Origin: Scardovia inopinata JCM 12537
GTDB taxonomy: Bacteria; Actinomycetota; Actinomycetes; Actinomycetales; Bifidobacteriaceae
Reading direction: 5' to 3'
Assembly: GCF_001042695.1 (NCBI RefSeq)
Contig: NZ_AP012334.1
Location: 1-64,000 of the forward strand
Length of the DNA: 64,000 bases
Part shown: positions 54,960-63,450 of the stretch, one piece after another
How the letters are laid out: each line of letters begins with the position of its first letter
How positions within the stretch are numbered: position 1 is the stretch's first letter
The notes under the pieces: generated by a model
The model's database searches: none
What the model saw: only the letters and a program-made list of their open reading frames with translations
What the model was told of the DNA's origin: nothing
Made by a program: the position numbers and the translations under genes

Positions 54960-56456
54960 ATGGTAGAAACAAGTGCAGCACCAAGACTGACATCCACTGC
55001 TGCAGACGGCGAGAAGGCAAATATTGGCGTGATTGGCCTGGGAGTTATGGGCGCCAGTCTTGCCCGGAATTTGGCCCATCAGGGCAATGTTGTTGCCGTA
55101 TATAATCGTCATACTGATAAAACTGCTGACTTCATGAAGCGGTACGGGGCAGAAGGCTCATTTATCCCCGCAGCTACTCTTCAGGAATTGTCTGATTCTC
55201 TGGCCAAGCCCCGCAAGGTTATCTTGATGATCACCGCTGGCCGGGCAACTGATGCCGTTATTGATGATCTGCTGGGAATTTTTGAACCGGACGATATTAT
55301 TATCGATGGAGGAAATGCTTACTTTGAAGATACCATGCGCAGGGAGAAGAATGTGCGCGAGCACGGTCTGCATTTTGTAGGCTGTGGTATTTCCGGCGGT
55401 GAGGAAGGTGCTTTGAAGGGACCGTCCATGATGCCCGGTGGAACCGACTGGTCCTGGAACTATCTGAAGCCGATTTTTGAATCGATCGCTGCCAAGGCAG
55501 AAGGGGAACCATGTGTGACCCACATTGGGGAGAACGGTGCCGGGCACTTTGTTAAGATGGTTCACAACGGCATTGAATATGCTGATATGCAGCTTATTGG
55601 TGAAAGCTATGATCTTCTTCGCCGTGGCCTGGGACTTACCCCTAAGGAAATCGGAGATATTTTTGATCAGTGGAACAAGGGCGAGCTGAATTCCTATCTG
55701 GTAGAGATCACCTCTGACATTCTGCACCACACTGATGCTGCAAGCGGCAAGCCCTTTGTGGACGTGGTTCTTGATGTGGCCGGCATGAAGGGAACCGGCA
55801 CCTGGACGGTGCAGACTGCTCTCTCCCTGGCCACTCCTGTGACCGGTATTGCTGAAGCCGTGTTTTCCCGCGGATTATCTGGACAAAAAGAACAGCGTCA
55901 GGAGAACCGCCGGAATCCTCTGGCTGGTCCTGATGGAACCATTGACCTGACAGATGATCAGAAGGAAGCCTTTGTCGAGGCTGTTCGTCAGGCCCTCTAT
56001 GCTTCCAAGATCGTGGCTTATGCCCAGGGGTTTGATGAGATCAATGCCGGCGCCCAGGAGTATGGCTGGCATATTGATTTAGGGGCTGTTGCCCGCATTT
56101 GGCGCGGAGGCTGCATTATTCGGGCCAAGTTCCTGAACCGGATTTCTGATGCATATGATTCTGGCAGGACCTTCAGCTCCCTTCTCTTTGATGATTACTT
56201 CAAGAAAGCTGTTGAAAATGCCCAGGAATCCTGGCGCCGTGTGGTAGCTGCGGCCGCTCAGGCCGGTATTCCGGTTCCTGCTTTTGCCAGCTCCCTGTCT
56301 TACTACGATGGCCTGCGGTCTGACCGTCTGCCTGCGGCCCTGATCCAAGGGCAGCGTGATTTCTTCGGAGCTCATACCTACAAGCGGGTTGATAAGCCCG
56401 GTACCTTCCACACTCTCTGGGCTCAGGAAGGCCGCCAGGAGATCCAGGAAGCCTAA
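54960..56456 (+). CDS. gnd: 6-phosphogluconate dehydrogenase, decarboxylating
   Basis: This 498-aa enzyme oxidises 6-phosphogluconate to ribulose 5-phosphate with release of CO2. It has the NADP-binding start IGVIGLGVMGASLARNLA, the signature IIDGGNAYFEDTMRRE, GISGGEEGALKGPSMMPGG, the catalytic Lys in GHFVKMVHNGIEY (about residue 200) and the C-terminal RDFFGAHTYKRVDKPGTFHT. AGGAGG precedes the ATG. It is on the opposite strand to zwf-opcA-pgl a few kb away; together they supply NADPH and pentoses. Confidence 0.96.
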   Translation: MVETSAAPRLTSTAADGEKANIGVIGLGVMGASLARNLAHQGNVVAVYNRHTDKTADFMKRYGAEGSFIPAATLQELSDSLAKPRKVILMITAGRATDAVIDDLLGIFEPDDIIIDGGNAYFEDTMRREKNVREHGLHFVGCGISGGEEGALKGPSMMPGGTDWSWNYLKPIFESIAAKAEGEPCVTHIGENGAGHFVKMVHNGIEYADMQLIGESYDLLRRGLGLTPKEIGDIFDQWNKGELNSYLVEITSDILHHTDAASGKPFVDVVLDVAGMKGTGTWTVQTALSLATPVTGIAEAVFSRGLSGQKEQRQENRRNPLAGPDGTIDLTDDQKEAFVEAVRQALYASKIVAYAQGFDEINAGAQEYGWHIDLGAVARIWRGGCIIRAKFLNRISDAYDSGRTFSSLLFDDYFKKAVENAQESWRRVVAAAAQAGIPVPAFASSLSYYDGLRSDRLPAALIQGQRDFFGAHTYKRVDKPGTFHTLWAQEGRQEIQEA

Positions 56457-56567
56457 GCAGGGCTACCAAGCAAGCCGCCAGAGACCGAAACAGCTCCCGG
56501 CATCCCCTGCAAAGCCTTTCTCACGACGGGGAACTGGAAGGGGAACTGGGGCAGTGGAAGGAAACCT

Positions 56568-57305
56568 ATGCCAACAGGAAGACCATCAGGAAAGTCCTCA
56601 CGGAGATCAGGATCCGGCAGTCGCCGGGGCTTGATCCCAGGTACCCGCCCTGCCCTGTGGATTAACACCATAGTTGCCTGGGGCGGGGTTATCCTGACCA
56701 ATACCCTGTCTGCCCTGGGAAAGTTTAAAGATGAAAAGGCCAGCTTTGGTCTCTTCGGCTACTACCCTCAGGTAACAGCCACATGGAGTAGCCGTCTGAT
56801 CCAGCAGCTGTCATACTTCACCATGTGGTCCAATATCATGGTTGCCCTGGTCACCCTTATGCTGGTAGTAAACCCGACAAAACGCACAGTTTGGCGCAAG
56901 GGGCTGCATCTGTCTGCCCTGATCATGATTCTGGTAACAGCCGTAGTTTATGCAACCGTTATTGCCCCCTATAATCACCTGCAGGGCTGGTCGCGGATTA
57001 CTAATCCCTGGCAGCACATAGTGACCCCGGCTCTGACTTGGTTTGTATGGCTTATCTGGGGCCCTCGAGACCTATCGGGCAAGGGGGTCATTCCGCGCTG
57101 TATACTTATTCCCATGATGTGGGTAGGGTGGATCTTTCTCTACGGCTGGCAGACAGGAGAATACCCCTATGGTTTTATCAATGTACCCAAAATAGGCTAC
57201 CTTCTGTCAATCCGCAATATTCTGGTGGTTTTAGCCGGAGCCTTGATTGCGTGCTGGCTTGTTAAAGGACTGGATCTGGTTCTGAGACGGATAACAAAAA
57301 GATAA
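56568..57305 (+). CDS. Pr6Pr family membrane protein
   Basis: This 245-aa membrane protein has six predicted helices and a basic N-terminus (RPSGKSSRRSGSGSRRG). The blocks SYFTMWSNIMVALVTLML, VIAPYNHLQGWSRITNPWQHIVTP and INVPKIGY match the Pr6Pr/FAR-17a-like family of actinobacterial membrane proteins; the function is unknown. AAGGAAACCT precedes the ATG at 56568. The 111 bp between gnd and this gene contain no ORF. A short spacing (37 bp) links it to the following oxidoreductase gene. Confidence 0.8.
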   Translation: MPTGRPSGKSSRRSGSGSRRGLIPGTRPALWINTIVAWGGVILTNTLSALGKFKDEKASFGLFGYYPQVTATWSSRLIQQLSYFTMWSNIMVALVTLMLVVNPTKRTVWRKGLHLSALIMILVTAVVYATVIAPYNHLQGWSRITNPWQHIVTPALTWFVWLIWGPRDLSGKGVIPRCILIPMMWVGWIFLYGWQTGEYPYGFINVPKIGYLLSIRNILVVLAGALIACWLVKGLDLVLRRITKR

Positions 57306-57342
57306 AATTTTATAATTATAAAACTACTCTGGAGGAATCTTT

Positions 57343-58203
57343 ATGACAGATACTGCTCGTCCTGCCCTGGCTTTAACCGGGGTCAGCGGTCACATAGGAA
57401 GTATGGTTGCCCGTCTTTTGGCAGACAGTGGTTATGTTTTCCGTATGTTGGCCCGTAAGGCTTCTCTGGACCGTCTTCCCCAGTATGAGGGCTGCCCCCG
57501 TTGTCCCTTTGTTTATGGAGACGATCCTTCTACTCGTGCCGCTCTGCAGGGAGTGGATACGGTTCTTATGGTCTCTGCCCGGGAGAGTCTTGACCGGGTC
57601 AAGGAGCATCAGGGATTTGTCGATGCTGCCCTGGCTGCCGGTGTTCGTCAGATTGTCTACATTTCCTTTGATGCTGCATCTGATGATGCTGATTTCACCC
57701 TGGGGCGGGATCATTATGCTACCGAAGAATACATCAAAAAGTCTGGTCTTGACTACACCTTCCTCAGGGATAACTTTTATCTGGAAGCTCTGATCAGTTG
57801 GGCCCAGCCCGGAACCATCGCAGGACCGGCTGGCGACGGAAAGGTGTCTGCGGTCTCTCAGAAAGATGTAGCTGCTGTGGCAGCAGCTGTTCTGCGCAAC
57901 CCCCGTCTTCACTCTGGTCGGACCTATACTTTGACTGGACCCGAAGCTTTTACTCTGCAGGAGTTTGCTGACCGCCTTACCAAAGCTGGCAGGAAGACCA
58001 CCTACAAGAACGAGACCCTGGAAGAGGCCTACGCCAGTCGGCGGGAGGCATACCAGGTTCCTCAATGGGAATTGGATGCTTGGGTATCAAGCTACACGGC
58101 CATTGCCTCTGGCCGCCTGTCTGGGGTGACGCATGATATTGAGCTGGTTACCGGTCATGCCCCCCTGTCTATAGAAGATGTGCTCAGGTCGCAGGAGGAA
58201 TAA
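57343..58203 (+). CDS. NAD(P)-binding atypical SDR protein (NmrA/QOR2-like)
   Basis: This 286-aa Rossmann-fold protein has the nucleotide-binding start ALTGVSGHIGSMVARLLADSG, the typical VSARESLDRVKEHQGFVDAAL and YISFDAA segments, and DYTFLRDNFYLE, all as in quinone-oxidoreductase-2/NmrA-like atypical short-chain dehydrogenases. It may act on quinones or serve as an NAD(P)H sensor; the choice is not settled. The ribosome binding site is CTGGAGGA. Its stop is 13 bp before a 24-bp palindrome where it meets the convergent pgl gene. Confidence 0.85.
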   Translation: MTDTARPALALTGVSGHIGSMVARLLADSGYVFRMLARKASLDRLPQYEGCPRCPFVYGDDPSTRAALQGVDTVLMVSARESLDRVKEHQGFVDAALAAGVRQIVYISFDAASDDADFTLGRDHYATEEYIKKSGLDYTFLRDNFYLEALISWAQPGTIAGPAGDGKVSAVSQKDVAAVAAAVLRNPRLHSGRTYTLTGPEAFTLQEFADRLTKAGRKTTYKNETLEEAYASRREAYQVPQWELDAWVSSYTAIASGRLSGVTHDIELVTGHAPLSIEDVLRSQEE

Positions 58204-58216
58204 GCACAAGGCAGAA

Positions 58217-58240
58217 CTGTGAGCTCAGCTGAGCTCACAG
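58217..58240. repeat. 24-bp perfect palindrome between convergent genes
   Basis: Half-site CTGTGAGCTCAG is followed immediately by its complement. It overlaps the last five codons of pgl and lies just after the SDR gene. There is no T tract, so it is a possible bidirectional pause or terminator without a poly-U tail, or a protein-binding site. Confidence 0.7.
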
Positions 58241-59076
58241 GCAGAATCTTTGTCCAGGAACCAGAGGGTTTCCTCTGTTCCCTGGGCAAAAGAACTGGGG
58301 AAATCTCCATTGTTTGGTTCCCGAAGGGCTCGGGCTGCAGCTGTGGCCTTGCTTGTCCCTGTGGTAACAACCCATACATAAGGTGTGGATTGAATAAATG
58401 GCGCTGTCAGTGTCAGTCTCAAAGGGGGAAGTTTGGGAGAGTCCACCACTGGTAAAACCAGAGTGTTGTTGTCCTGTACAAAAATCTGTGGATAGCCGGG
58501 GAAAAGAGAGGCAAAATGGCCATCCGGTCCCATGCCAAAGAGGGCAATATCCAGGTGACCTTTATCTCCTAGTTGGTTAAGTAACTCATCTTGATAAGTT
58601 GAGGCTGCCGTCTTCAAAACAGCCAGATTGGCATCAGTATCGTTTCTGTCAGCTTGGATTTTTTCAGGATCGCGGGGTTCGGCAGGCATCTCATGAATAT
58701 TAGCTTCCGGCAGCCCATGATGGTTGGTGAGATTATCAAGCCAGGCCTTCCTCGCCTGGAGGGCATTTCGGTTCTGGTCATTCTGAGGAACAAAACGCTC
58801 ATCCCCCCACCAAAAATGGATACGGGAAAAATCTAGGGATGCCACCAGACAGGAGAGGGAATCTCCGCTATCTTTGCCGTCGACAACGGTTCGGGCAAGT
58901 TTCAGGAGGGCAATCCCGTCGGTACCACCGGTGAGGGCAATATCAACCCGATTTTGCTTATCCAAAAGCTGGGCAGTCCGCTTCAGCATTGCGGCGGTGA
59001 CAGAGGCGAGAGCGTCATCTCGGCTGGGGTATATCAGGGCGGTTTTGGAACCAAATTCGTGAGTATGTACAGTCAT
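58225..59076 (-). CDS. pgl: 6-phosphogluconolactonase
   Basis: This 283-aa enzyme hydrolyses 6-phosphogluconolactone in the oxidative pentose phosphate pathway. The family motifs ALTGGTDGIALL (about residue 48), FWWGDERFVPQNDQNRN (about 90) and IALFGMGPDGHFASLFPG (about 180) are intact. It is the last gene of the minus-strand unit zwf, opcA, pgl, with 59 bp separating it from opcA. The ATG at 59076 is the first in-frame start and gives the expected length. Confidence 0.95.
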   Translation of the reverse strand: MTVHTHEFGSKTALIYPSRDDALASVTAAMLKRTAQLLDKQNRVDIALTGGTDGIALLKLARTVVDGKDSGDSLSCLVASLDFSRIHFWWGDERFVPQNDQNRNALQARKAWLDNLTNHHGLPEANIHEMPAEPRDPEKIQADRNDTDANLAVLKTAASTYQDELLNQLGDKGHLDIALFGMGPDGHFASLFPGYPQIFVQDNNTLVLPVVDSPKLPPLRLTLTAPFIQSTPYVWVVTTGTSKATAAARALREPNNGDFPSSFAQGTEETLWFLDKDSACELS

Positions 59077-59135
59077 ATTTCCAGTGTAAGTGTTTTGATC
59101 CGAAAAAGGTAATCGGTCTGCTCCGAATCAGAACC

Positions 59136-60059
59136 TCAGCTGTGGGAGACAAGATCCCAGCCTTCTTTAATGACTGCTGAATAAATGGCGTCGGGGTCCA
59201 GGCGCCGCATTTCTTCATTGATGCAGTCGGTCAGCGTGCGGTGCGGCATAGATACAGTCTGTGGGGCGCGGCCAGGCTCCTGAACCTGCACTTCCTCTGC
59301 CCCCGTCCGCACCAGGCTGGCAGCGCCGTTGCTGCGTTCAATATAGACTCCGGCAATAGTGCTGGTGTCAGCCTCGCGCTCAATCGAGACGGGCACCTTC
59401 AGCGCCCAGGCCAGCCAGGAACCCAGCAGATCCAGGGGAAGGGAATTCTTGCCGCCCCTGATGCGAACTGACGTGATGGGTGTGTGAGGAGGCTGATCAA
59501 CCAGGGCTGCAATCTGTCCCCGCCAAACGGTCAGGCGAGTCCAGGACAGGTCAGTGTCCTCCTTTGTCCAGTTATTGCGTAGGGTTTCAAAGGTTTTTTC
59601 CGGATTGGCGGTCCTCTGTGCGTCGGTAATACGGCTGCGGGCCATGCGGCCAATCTGGTCAGAGGCTGGATTCTCCGGTGCATCTGTTGGCCACCAGGCC
59701 AAAACAGGCGCATCAGGAACCAGAAGGGGGATAATCAGGGTGTCCAAGTGCCTTAAAAGGCCGCCTGTGGGATAGAGGACAATAATTTCTCCAGCCCCGG
59801 CGTCAGCCCCAAAACGGATTTCAGCGTCCAGGGGGATGGAGGGATCGGCATGGGGACAGGTAGCAATGGAAATAATCCTGCAGGGATGTTCCCGGCTAGC
59901 CACATTGGCAGCAGCCAAAGAGTCCTCTAGCTCATCCTCGGTAGTTCTGATAAGCATGGTGAAGACCCGGCCTTCGGCAGCTTCCCCACGTTCTTCGTGC
60001 AGATCATTGATTTTATTGGTTATCTGCGATGTTGTGCAGTTGCTCAGTTTAAGTTTCAT
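59136..60059 (-). CDS. opcA: Glucose-6-phosphate dehydrogenase assembly protein OpcA
   Basis: This 307-aa protein of the OpcA family is found next to zwf in actinobacteria and cyanobacteria, where it promotes assembly or activation of glucose-6-phosphate dehydrogenase. Recognisable blocks are VFTMLIRTTEDELEDSLAAANVASREHPCRII, TLIIPLLVPDAPVLAWWPTDAPENP and LDLLGSWLAWALKVPV. It lies between zwf and pgl (100 bp and 59 bp gaps), so co-expression is likely. Confidence 0.93.
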   Translation of the reverse strand: MKLKLSNCTTSQITNKINDLHEERGEAAEGRVFTMLIRTTEDELEDSLAAANVASREHPCRIISIATCPHADPSIPLDAEIRFGADAGAGEIIVLYPTGGLLRHLDTLIIPLLVPDAPVLAWWPTDAPENPASDQIGRMARSRITDAQRTANPEKTFETLRNNWTKEDTDLSWTRLTVWRGQIAALVDQPPHTPITSVRIRGGKNSLPLDLLGSWLAWALKVPVSIEREADTSTIAGVYIERSNGAASLVRTGAEEVQVQEPGRAPQTVSMPHRTLTDCINEEMRRLDPDAIYSAVIKEGWDLVSHS

Positions 60060-60159
60060 GGCTGTTTCTTTTTGTAGGGCTTGTATATATCTATCGTGTA
60101 TCTATCGTGTATATATGGGTTCAGGATATGGTTCGGGCGCAAACATGGCACCAGGTTTT

Positions 60160-61707
60160 TTAAGGGATTCTCCAGCTGTGTCCGTCCCTTGCCAGCATCT
60201 GATCAGCCTCGGCCGGTCCCCACGTACCTGCCCGGTATGGCTGGGGCTGGCCTTGAGCCTCCCAGAAATGCTCAATCGGGTCAAGAATCTTCCAGGACAA
60301 ATCAATCTCTTCAGAAGTAGGGAAGAGGGGCGGATCTCCCAGCAGAACATCCAGAATCAGGCGCTCGTAGGCCTCAGGGGAAGCTTCAGTGAAGGAATTT
60401 CCATAGGTGAAGTCCATATTGACATCCCGAACTTCCATGGCAGTTCCCGGTACTTTGGATCCAAAACGCAGGGTGATGCCTTCATCAGGCTGAACGCGAA
60501 TCACAATCGCATTTTCTCCCAGATCTTGGGTGGCGCTGGATTCAAAAGGCAGGTGAGGAGCTTTCCTGAAATTAACGGCAATCTCCGTTACCCTTTTGCC
60601 CAGGCGCTTACCGGTTCGCAGATAGAAGGGAACGCCTGCCCAGCGGCGGTTATCAATATCCAGGCGGACAGCAGCATAAGTTTCTGTCGTGGAGTCCGGG
60701 CTGATGCCCTTTTCATCCAGATAGCCTACTACTTTCTGAGAACCCTGCCAGCCAGCTGCGTACTGCCCGCGGGCAGTGTGAGCAGCAAGATCATCCGGCA
60801 GACGCACGCTGGACAAAACCTTCAGTTTTTCAATAGCCAGATCCTTAGCCGTAAAGCTGGCAGGCTCCTCCATGGCGGTCAGGGCCATCAGTTGAAGAAG
60901 ATGATTTTGAATCACATCGCGGGCAGCACCAATTCCGTCATAATATCCGGCCCGGCCTCCAATCCCAATGTCTTCAGCCATAGTGATTTCCACATGGCTG
61001 ACATAATGCGAGTTCCAGATAGGTTCAAACATCATGTTGGCAAAGCGCAGGGCAAGAAGGTTCTGAACGGTCTCTTTGCCTAAGTAGTGATCAATGCGGA
61101 AAATGGAATTCGGGTCAAAGACTTCAGCCACGACTGTATCCAACTGACGGGAGCTGGTTAAATCGCGCCCAAAAGGCTTTTCAATGATGACCCGCCTCCA
61201 GGCTTCTTCGGTAGACTTAGCCAGACCGGAATCAGCCAGCTGCTGAGCTACCACCGGGAACGCCCGGGGAGGAATAGACATGTAGAAGGCATGATTCCCT
61301 TCGGTTCCCCTGACCCGGTCAAGTTCAGCCACGGTGTCACTCAGGCGGACAAAAGCATCATGATCGTCAAAGGTTCCCTGGACAAAACGCAGGCCGTCGC
61401 TCAGGTGCTTCCAGGTGGATTCATTGAAGGGAGTGCGGCAGTGAGCCTGAACATTCTCTTTGACAAAGTTGGCAAAGTCATCATGAGACCAATCGCGGCG
61501 GCCAAATCCTACTAAGCCAAAGCCGGCTGGCAGCAGTCCCCGGTTGGCGAGATCGTATACGGCTGGCAGCAGCTTTTTCTTTGACAAGTCACCGGTAACG
61601 CCAAAGAGGACCAGGGAGCAGGGGCCGGCAATCCTCTGCAGCCTTAAATCCCTGGGATCGCGCAGCGGGTTGGACCACTCAGTCTTTTCTGAAAAATCTG
61701 TAGTCAT
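60160..61707 (-). CDS. zwf: Glucose-6-phosphate 1-dehydrogenase
   Basis: This 515-aa enzyme carries out the NADP-dependent first step of the oxidative pentose phosphate pathway. It has the Rossmann motif FGVTGDLSKKKLLPA (about residue 38), RVIIEKPFGRDL, the substrate-binding RIDHYLGKETVQN (about 200), and EITMAEDIGIGGRAGYYDGIGAARDVIQNH. It heads the zwf-opcA-pgl unit. The gap after it (60060-60159) contains two near-identical TCTATCGTGTA copies. Confidence 0.96.
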   Translation of the reverse strand: MTTDFSEKTEWSNPLRDPRDLRLQRIAGPCSLVLFGVTGDLSKKKLLPAVYDLANRGLLPAGFGLVGFGRRDWSHDDFANFVKENVQAHCRTPFNESTWKHLSDGLRFVQGTFDDHDAFVRLSDTVAELDRVRGTEGNHAFYMSIPPRAFPVVAQQLADSGLAKSTEEAWRRVIIEKPFGRDLTSSRQLDTVVAEVFDPNSIFRIDHYLGKETVQNLLALRFANMMFEPIWNSHYVSHVEITMAEDIGIGGRAGYYDGIGAARDVIQNHLLQLMALTAMEEPASFTAKDLAIEKLKVLSSVRLPDDLAAHTARGQYAAGWQGSQKVVGYLDEKGISPDSTTETYAAVRLDIDNRRWAGVPFYLRTGKRLGKRVTEIAVNFRKAPHLPFESSATQDLGENAIVIRVQPDEGITLRFGSKVPGTAMEVRDVNMDFTYGNSFTEASPEAYERLILDVLLGDPPLFPTSEEIDLSWKILDPIEHFWEAQGQPQPYRAGTWGPAEADQMLARDGHSWRIP

Positions 61708-61820
61708 GGTTCCATCCTACTTCTTTCCTGGATGAAAACGGCTGCGAACAGCCCTTTATCTCGCACAGTGGAGAACGATTTTGGGAATATTTTTTCTTTT
61801 GCCCTTTTCGCCGCCTAGGC

Positions 61821-62552
61821 TTAAAAAATTCGAACAGGGGTGCTGGTTCTGATATTGTCATAAATCCATTTGCTATCGGGAACGCTCAGGCGCACGCAGC
61901 CGTGAGAGGCTGGAGATCCCAGCTTCTGCGCCTCACTGGTGATGAAGTTCCCCTTATTGTCTGTCGGAACCGAATGGAAAAGAATAGACCCGGTTATTCT
62001 GACCCAGTTTTTAGCACCCATTTTTTCGCTGGGATTGTAAAAGGATTCTCCCCTGGTAATGTCAGTATTTCCGCCGATGGTAAAGTTCCCTCGGGGAGTG
62101 CTTCCGTCCAGTCCTGTGCTTGCCACCATCGTGTAGATGGTTTTCCCATCTGCCTTAATGTACACTCTTTGCCGGGCCAGATCTACTTCTAAAGAAATCG
62201 CTGATTGTTTGCTTAACTGGGGGTAGGGTCCGCCGGTGGGTTTGGCCCAGTCTATAGCTGTGGTTGATAAAGTAGTGGCAGAGCTTTCGCCCTTTTGGCG
62301 GGGAAGATGCCTGGACTTCTTCGCTTTCCTCTTGGTACTGCTCTCTTGAGTCTGACTTCCTGATTGCACCAGCCCGGCTGTCTGATTCTTCCCCTTGGAA
62401 GTGGGACTTCCTGTGAGAGCCGGTCCCAGCAAGGCCCCGCCTACGATGCAGACAGCTACAAGAACAGCCAAGAGGAGGACTGCCTGATCCTTGGAAATAC
62501 GGCAGCGCAGACGATGCCACAAAGAGAGGAAGGGCTTCATCAGATTCATCAT
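61821..62552 (-). CDS. L,D-transpeptidase (YkuD domain)
   Basis: This 243-aa protein has an N-terminal membrane anchor (about residues 22-45), a Lys/Ser-rich linker, and a C-terminal YkuD domain. The catalytic motif is SPASHGCVRLSVPDSKWIYD (His and Cys about residue 223). Such enzymes make 3-3 peptidoglycan cross-links or attach proteins outside the membrane. TATAAT (minus strand, 62560-62565) lies 7 bases before the ATG at 62552, so the message is probably leaderless. Confidence 0.9.
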   Translation of the reverse strand: MMNLMKPFLSLWHRLRCRISKDQAVLLLAVLVAVCIVGGALLGPALTGSPTSKGKNQTAGLVQSGSQTQESSTKRKAKKSRHLPRQKGESSATTLSTTAIDWAKPTGGPYPQLSKQSAISLEVDLARQRVYIKADGKTIYTMVASTGLDGSTPRGNFTIGGNTDITRGESFYNPSEKMGAKNWVRITGSILFHSVPTDNKGNFITSEAQKLGSPASHGCVRLSVPDSKWIYDNIRTSTPVRIF

Positions 62553-62696
62553 TGTTTTTATTATACTGCGCAGTCATTATCTCCCGCATATTCCCTCATA
62601 CTCCCTCGCGCTCCTCATACCCTCTCACGCTCCTCCTTTTCCACCTTTTCTTTCATCCTGCAAGAAACGTTCGATTATCAGTCCTATGATGAAAAT

Positions 62697-63449
62697 ATGA
62701 CCGGACCAGATGTGACTGAAACTGAATTTGCTCTCGAATTCGAAGCCGATCCCTGGCGCTCGCGGATTCTGGATGATCTTCTTCCCCGGCTTGATCTTCC
62801 GGATGAAACCATCAACTGGGCCCTGGGCCTGCATAAAGATCAGGCTCCCAGCCCGCGGGCTTTCTACCTGATTGCCTCTCACTGCGCTATAGTTGCTTTC
62901 CTTGCCCAGGAACTCTGCCAGACCGATCCTGCCGGGAACAGTTTAAATGCCAGACTGGCCGTTGCCGGAAGCCTGATTCACGACATTGGAACCTATCAGC
63001 TGGTTGACGATCCCGGTTCCTATGCCCCCGGACTGACTGGAAAACAAGCTGAGGAGGAGGGAAGGAAGGTCACCTTCCACCATAATTATATTCAGCATGG
63101 GATTCTGGGATATCGCTATCTTCTGGAGGTTGGAGCCGACGAATCTTTAGCTGCCTTTGCCCGTAACCATACTGGCCTAGGCCTGAGCAGGAAAGCCGTT
63201 CATGATCAGGGTCTGGATCTTCCTCCTGATGATTATCTTCCTCAAACTCCCGAGCAGGAAATCGTCATGTATGCGGACAAATTCAACAGTAAATCAGACC
63301 CGCTCACCTTTGTTTCTGCTGAGAATTACCAGCACCGATCGGCCCGATTCGGGAAAGATAATGAGGAACGATGGCTTCAGATAGTGAAAAAATATGGGGT
63401 TCCCCATATCTACTCCTTGGCAGATAAGTACAACCTGCAGGTGGTTTAA
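62697..63449 (+). CDS. HD-domain phosphohydrolase-like protein
   Basis: This 250-aa protein has HD superfamily motifs: ASHCAIVAFLAQEL (first His), SLIHDIGTYQL (HD pair, about residue 98), HHNYIQHGILGYRYLLEVG, and the Asp in EIVMYADKFNSKSDPLTF (about 202). It ends RFGKDNEERWLQIVKKYG. HD proteins hydrolyse nucleotides or other phosphoesters; the substrate is unknown. The frame is open 111 codons upstream, but the ATG at 62697, 6 bases after TATGAT, gives a compact protein without implausible low-complexity sequence. Confidence 0.85.
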   Translation: MTGPDVTETEFALEFEADPWRSRILDDLLPRLDLPDETINWALGLHKDQAPSPRAFYLIASHCAIVAFLAQELCQTDPAGNSLNARLAVAGSLIHDIGTYQLVDDPGSYAPGLTGKQAEEEGRKVTFHHNYIQHGILGYRYLLEVGADESLAAFARNHTGLGLSRKAVHDQGLDLPPDDYLPQTPEQEIVMYADKFNSKSDPLTFVSAENYQHRSARFGKDNEERWLQIVKKYGVPHIYSLADKYNLQVV

Positions 63450-63450
63450 G

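Noticed and set aside
59836-61083. A 415-codon plus-strand frame opposite opcA and zwf
   Set aside because: Both opposite genes are unmistakable; this frame spans their junction and has no family features.
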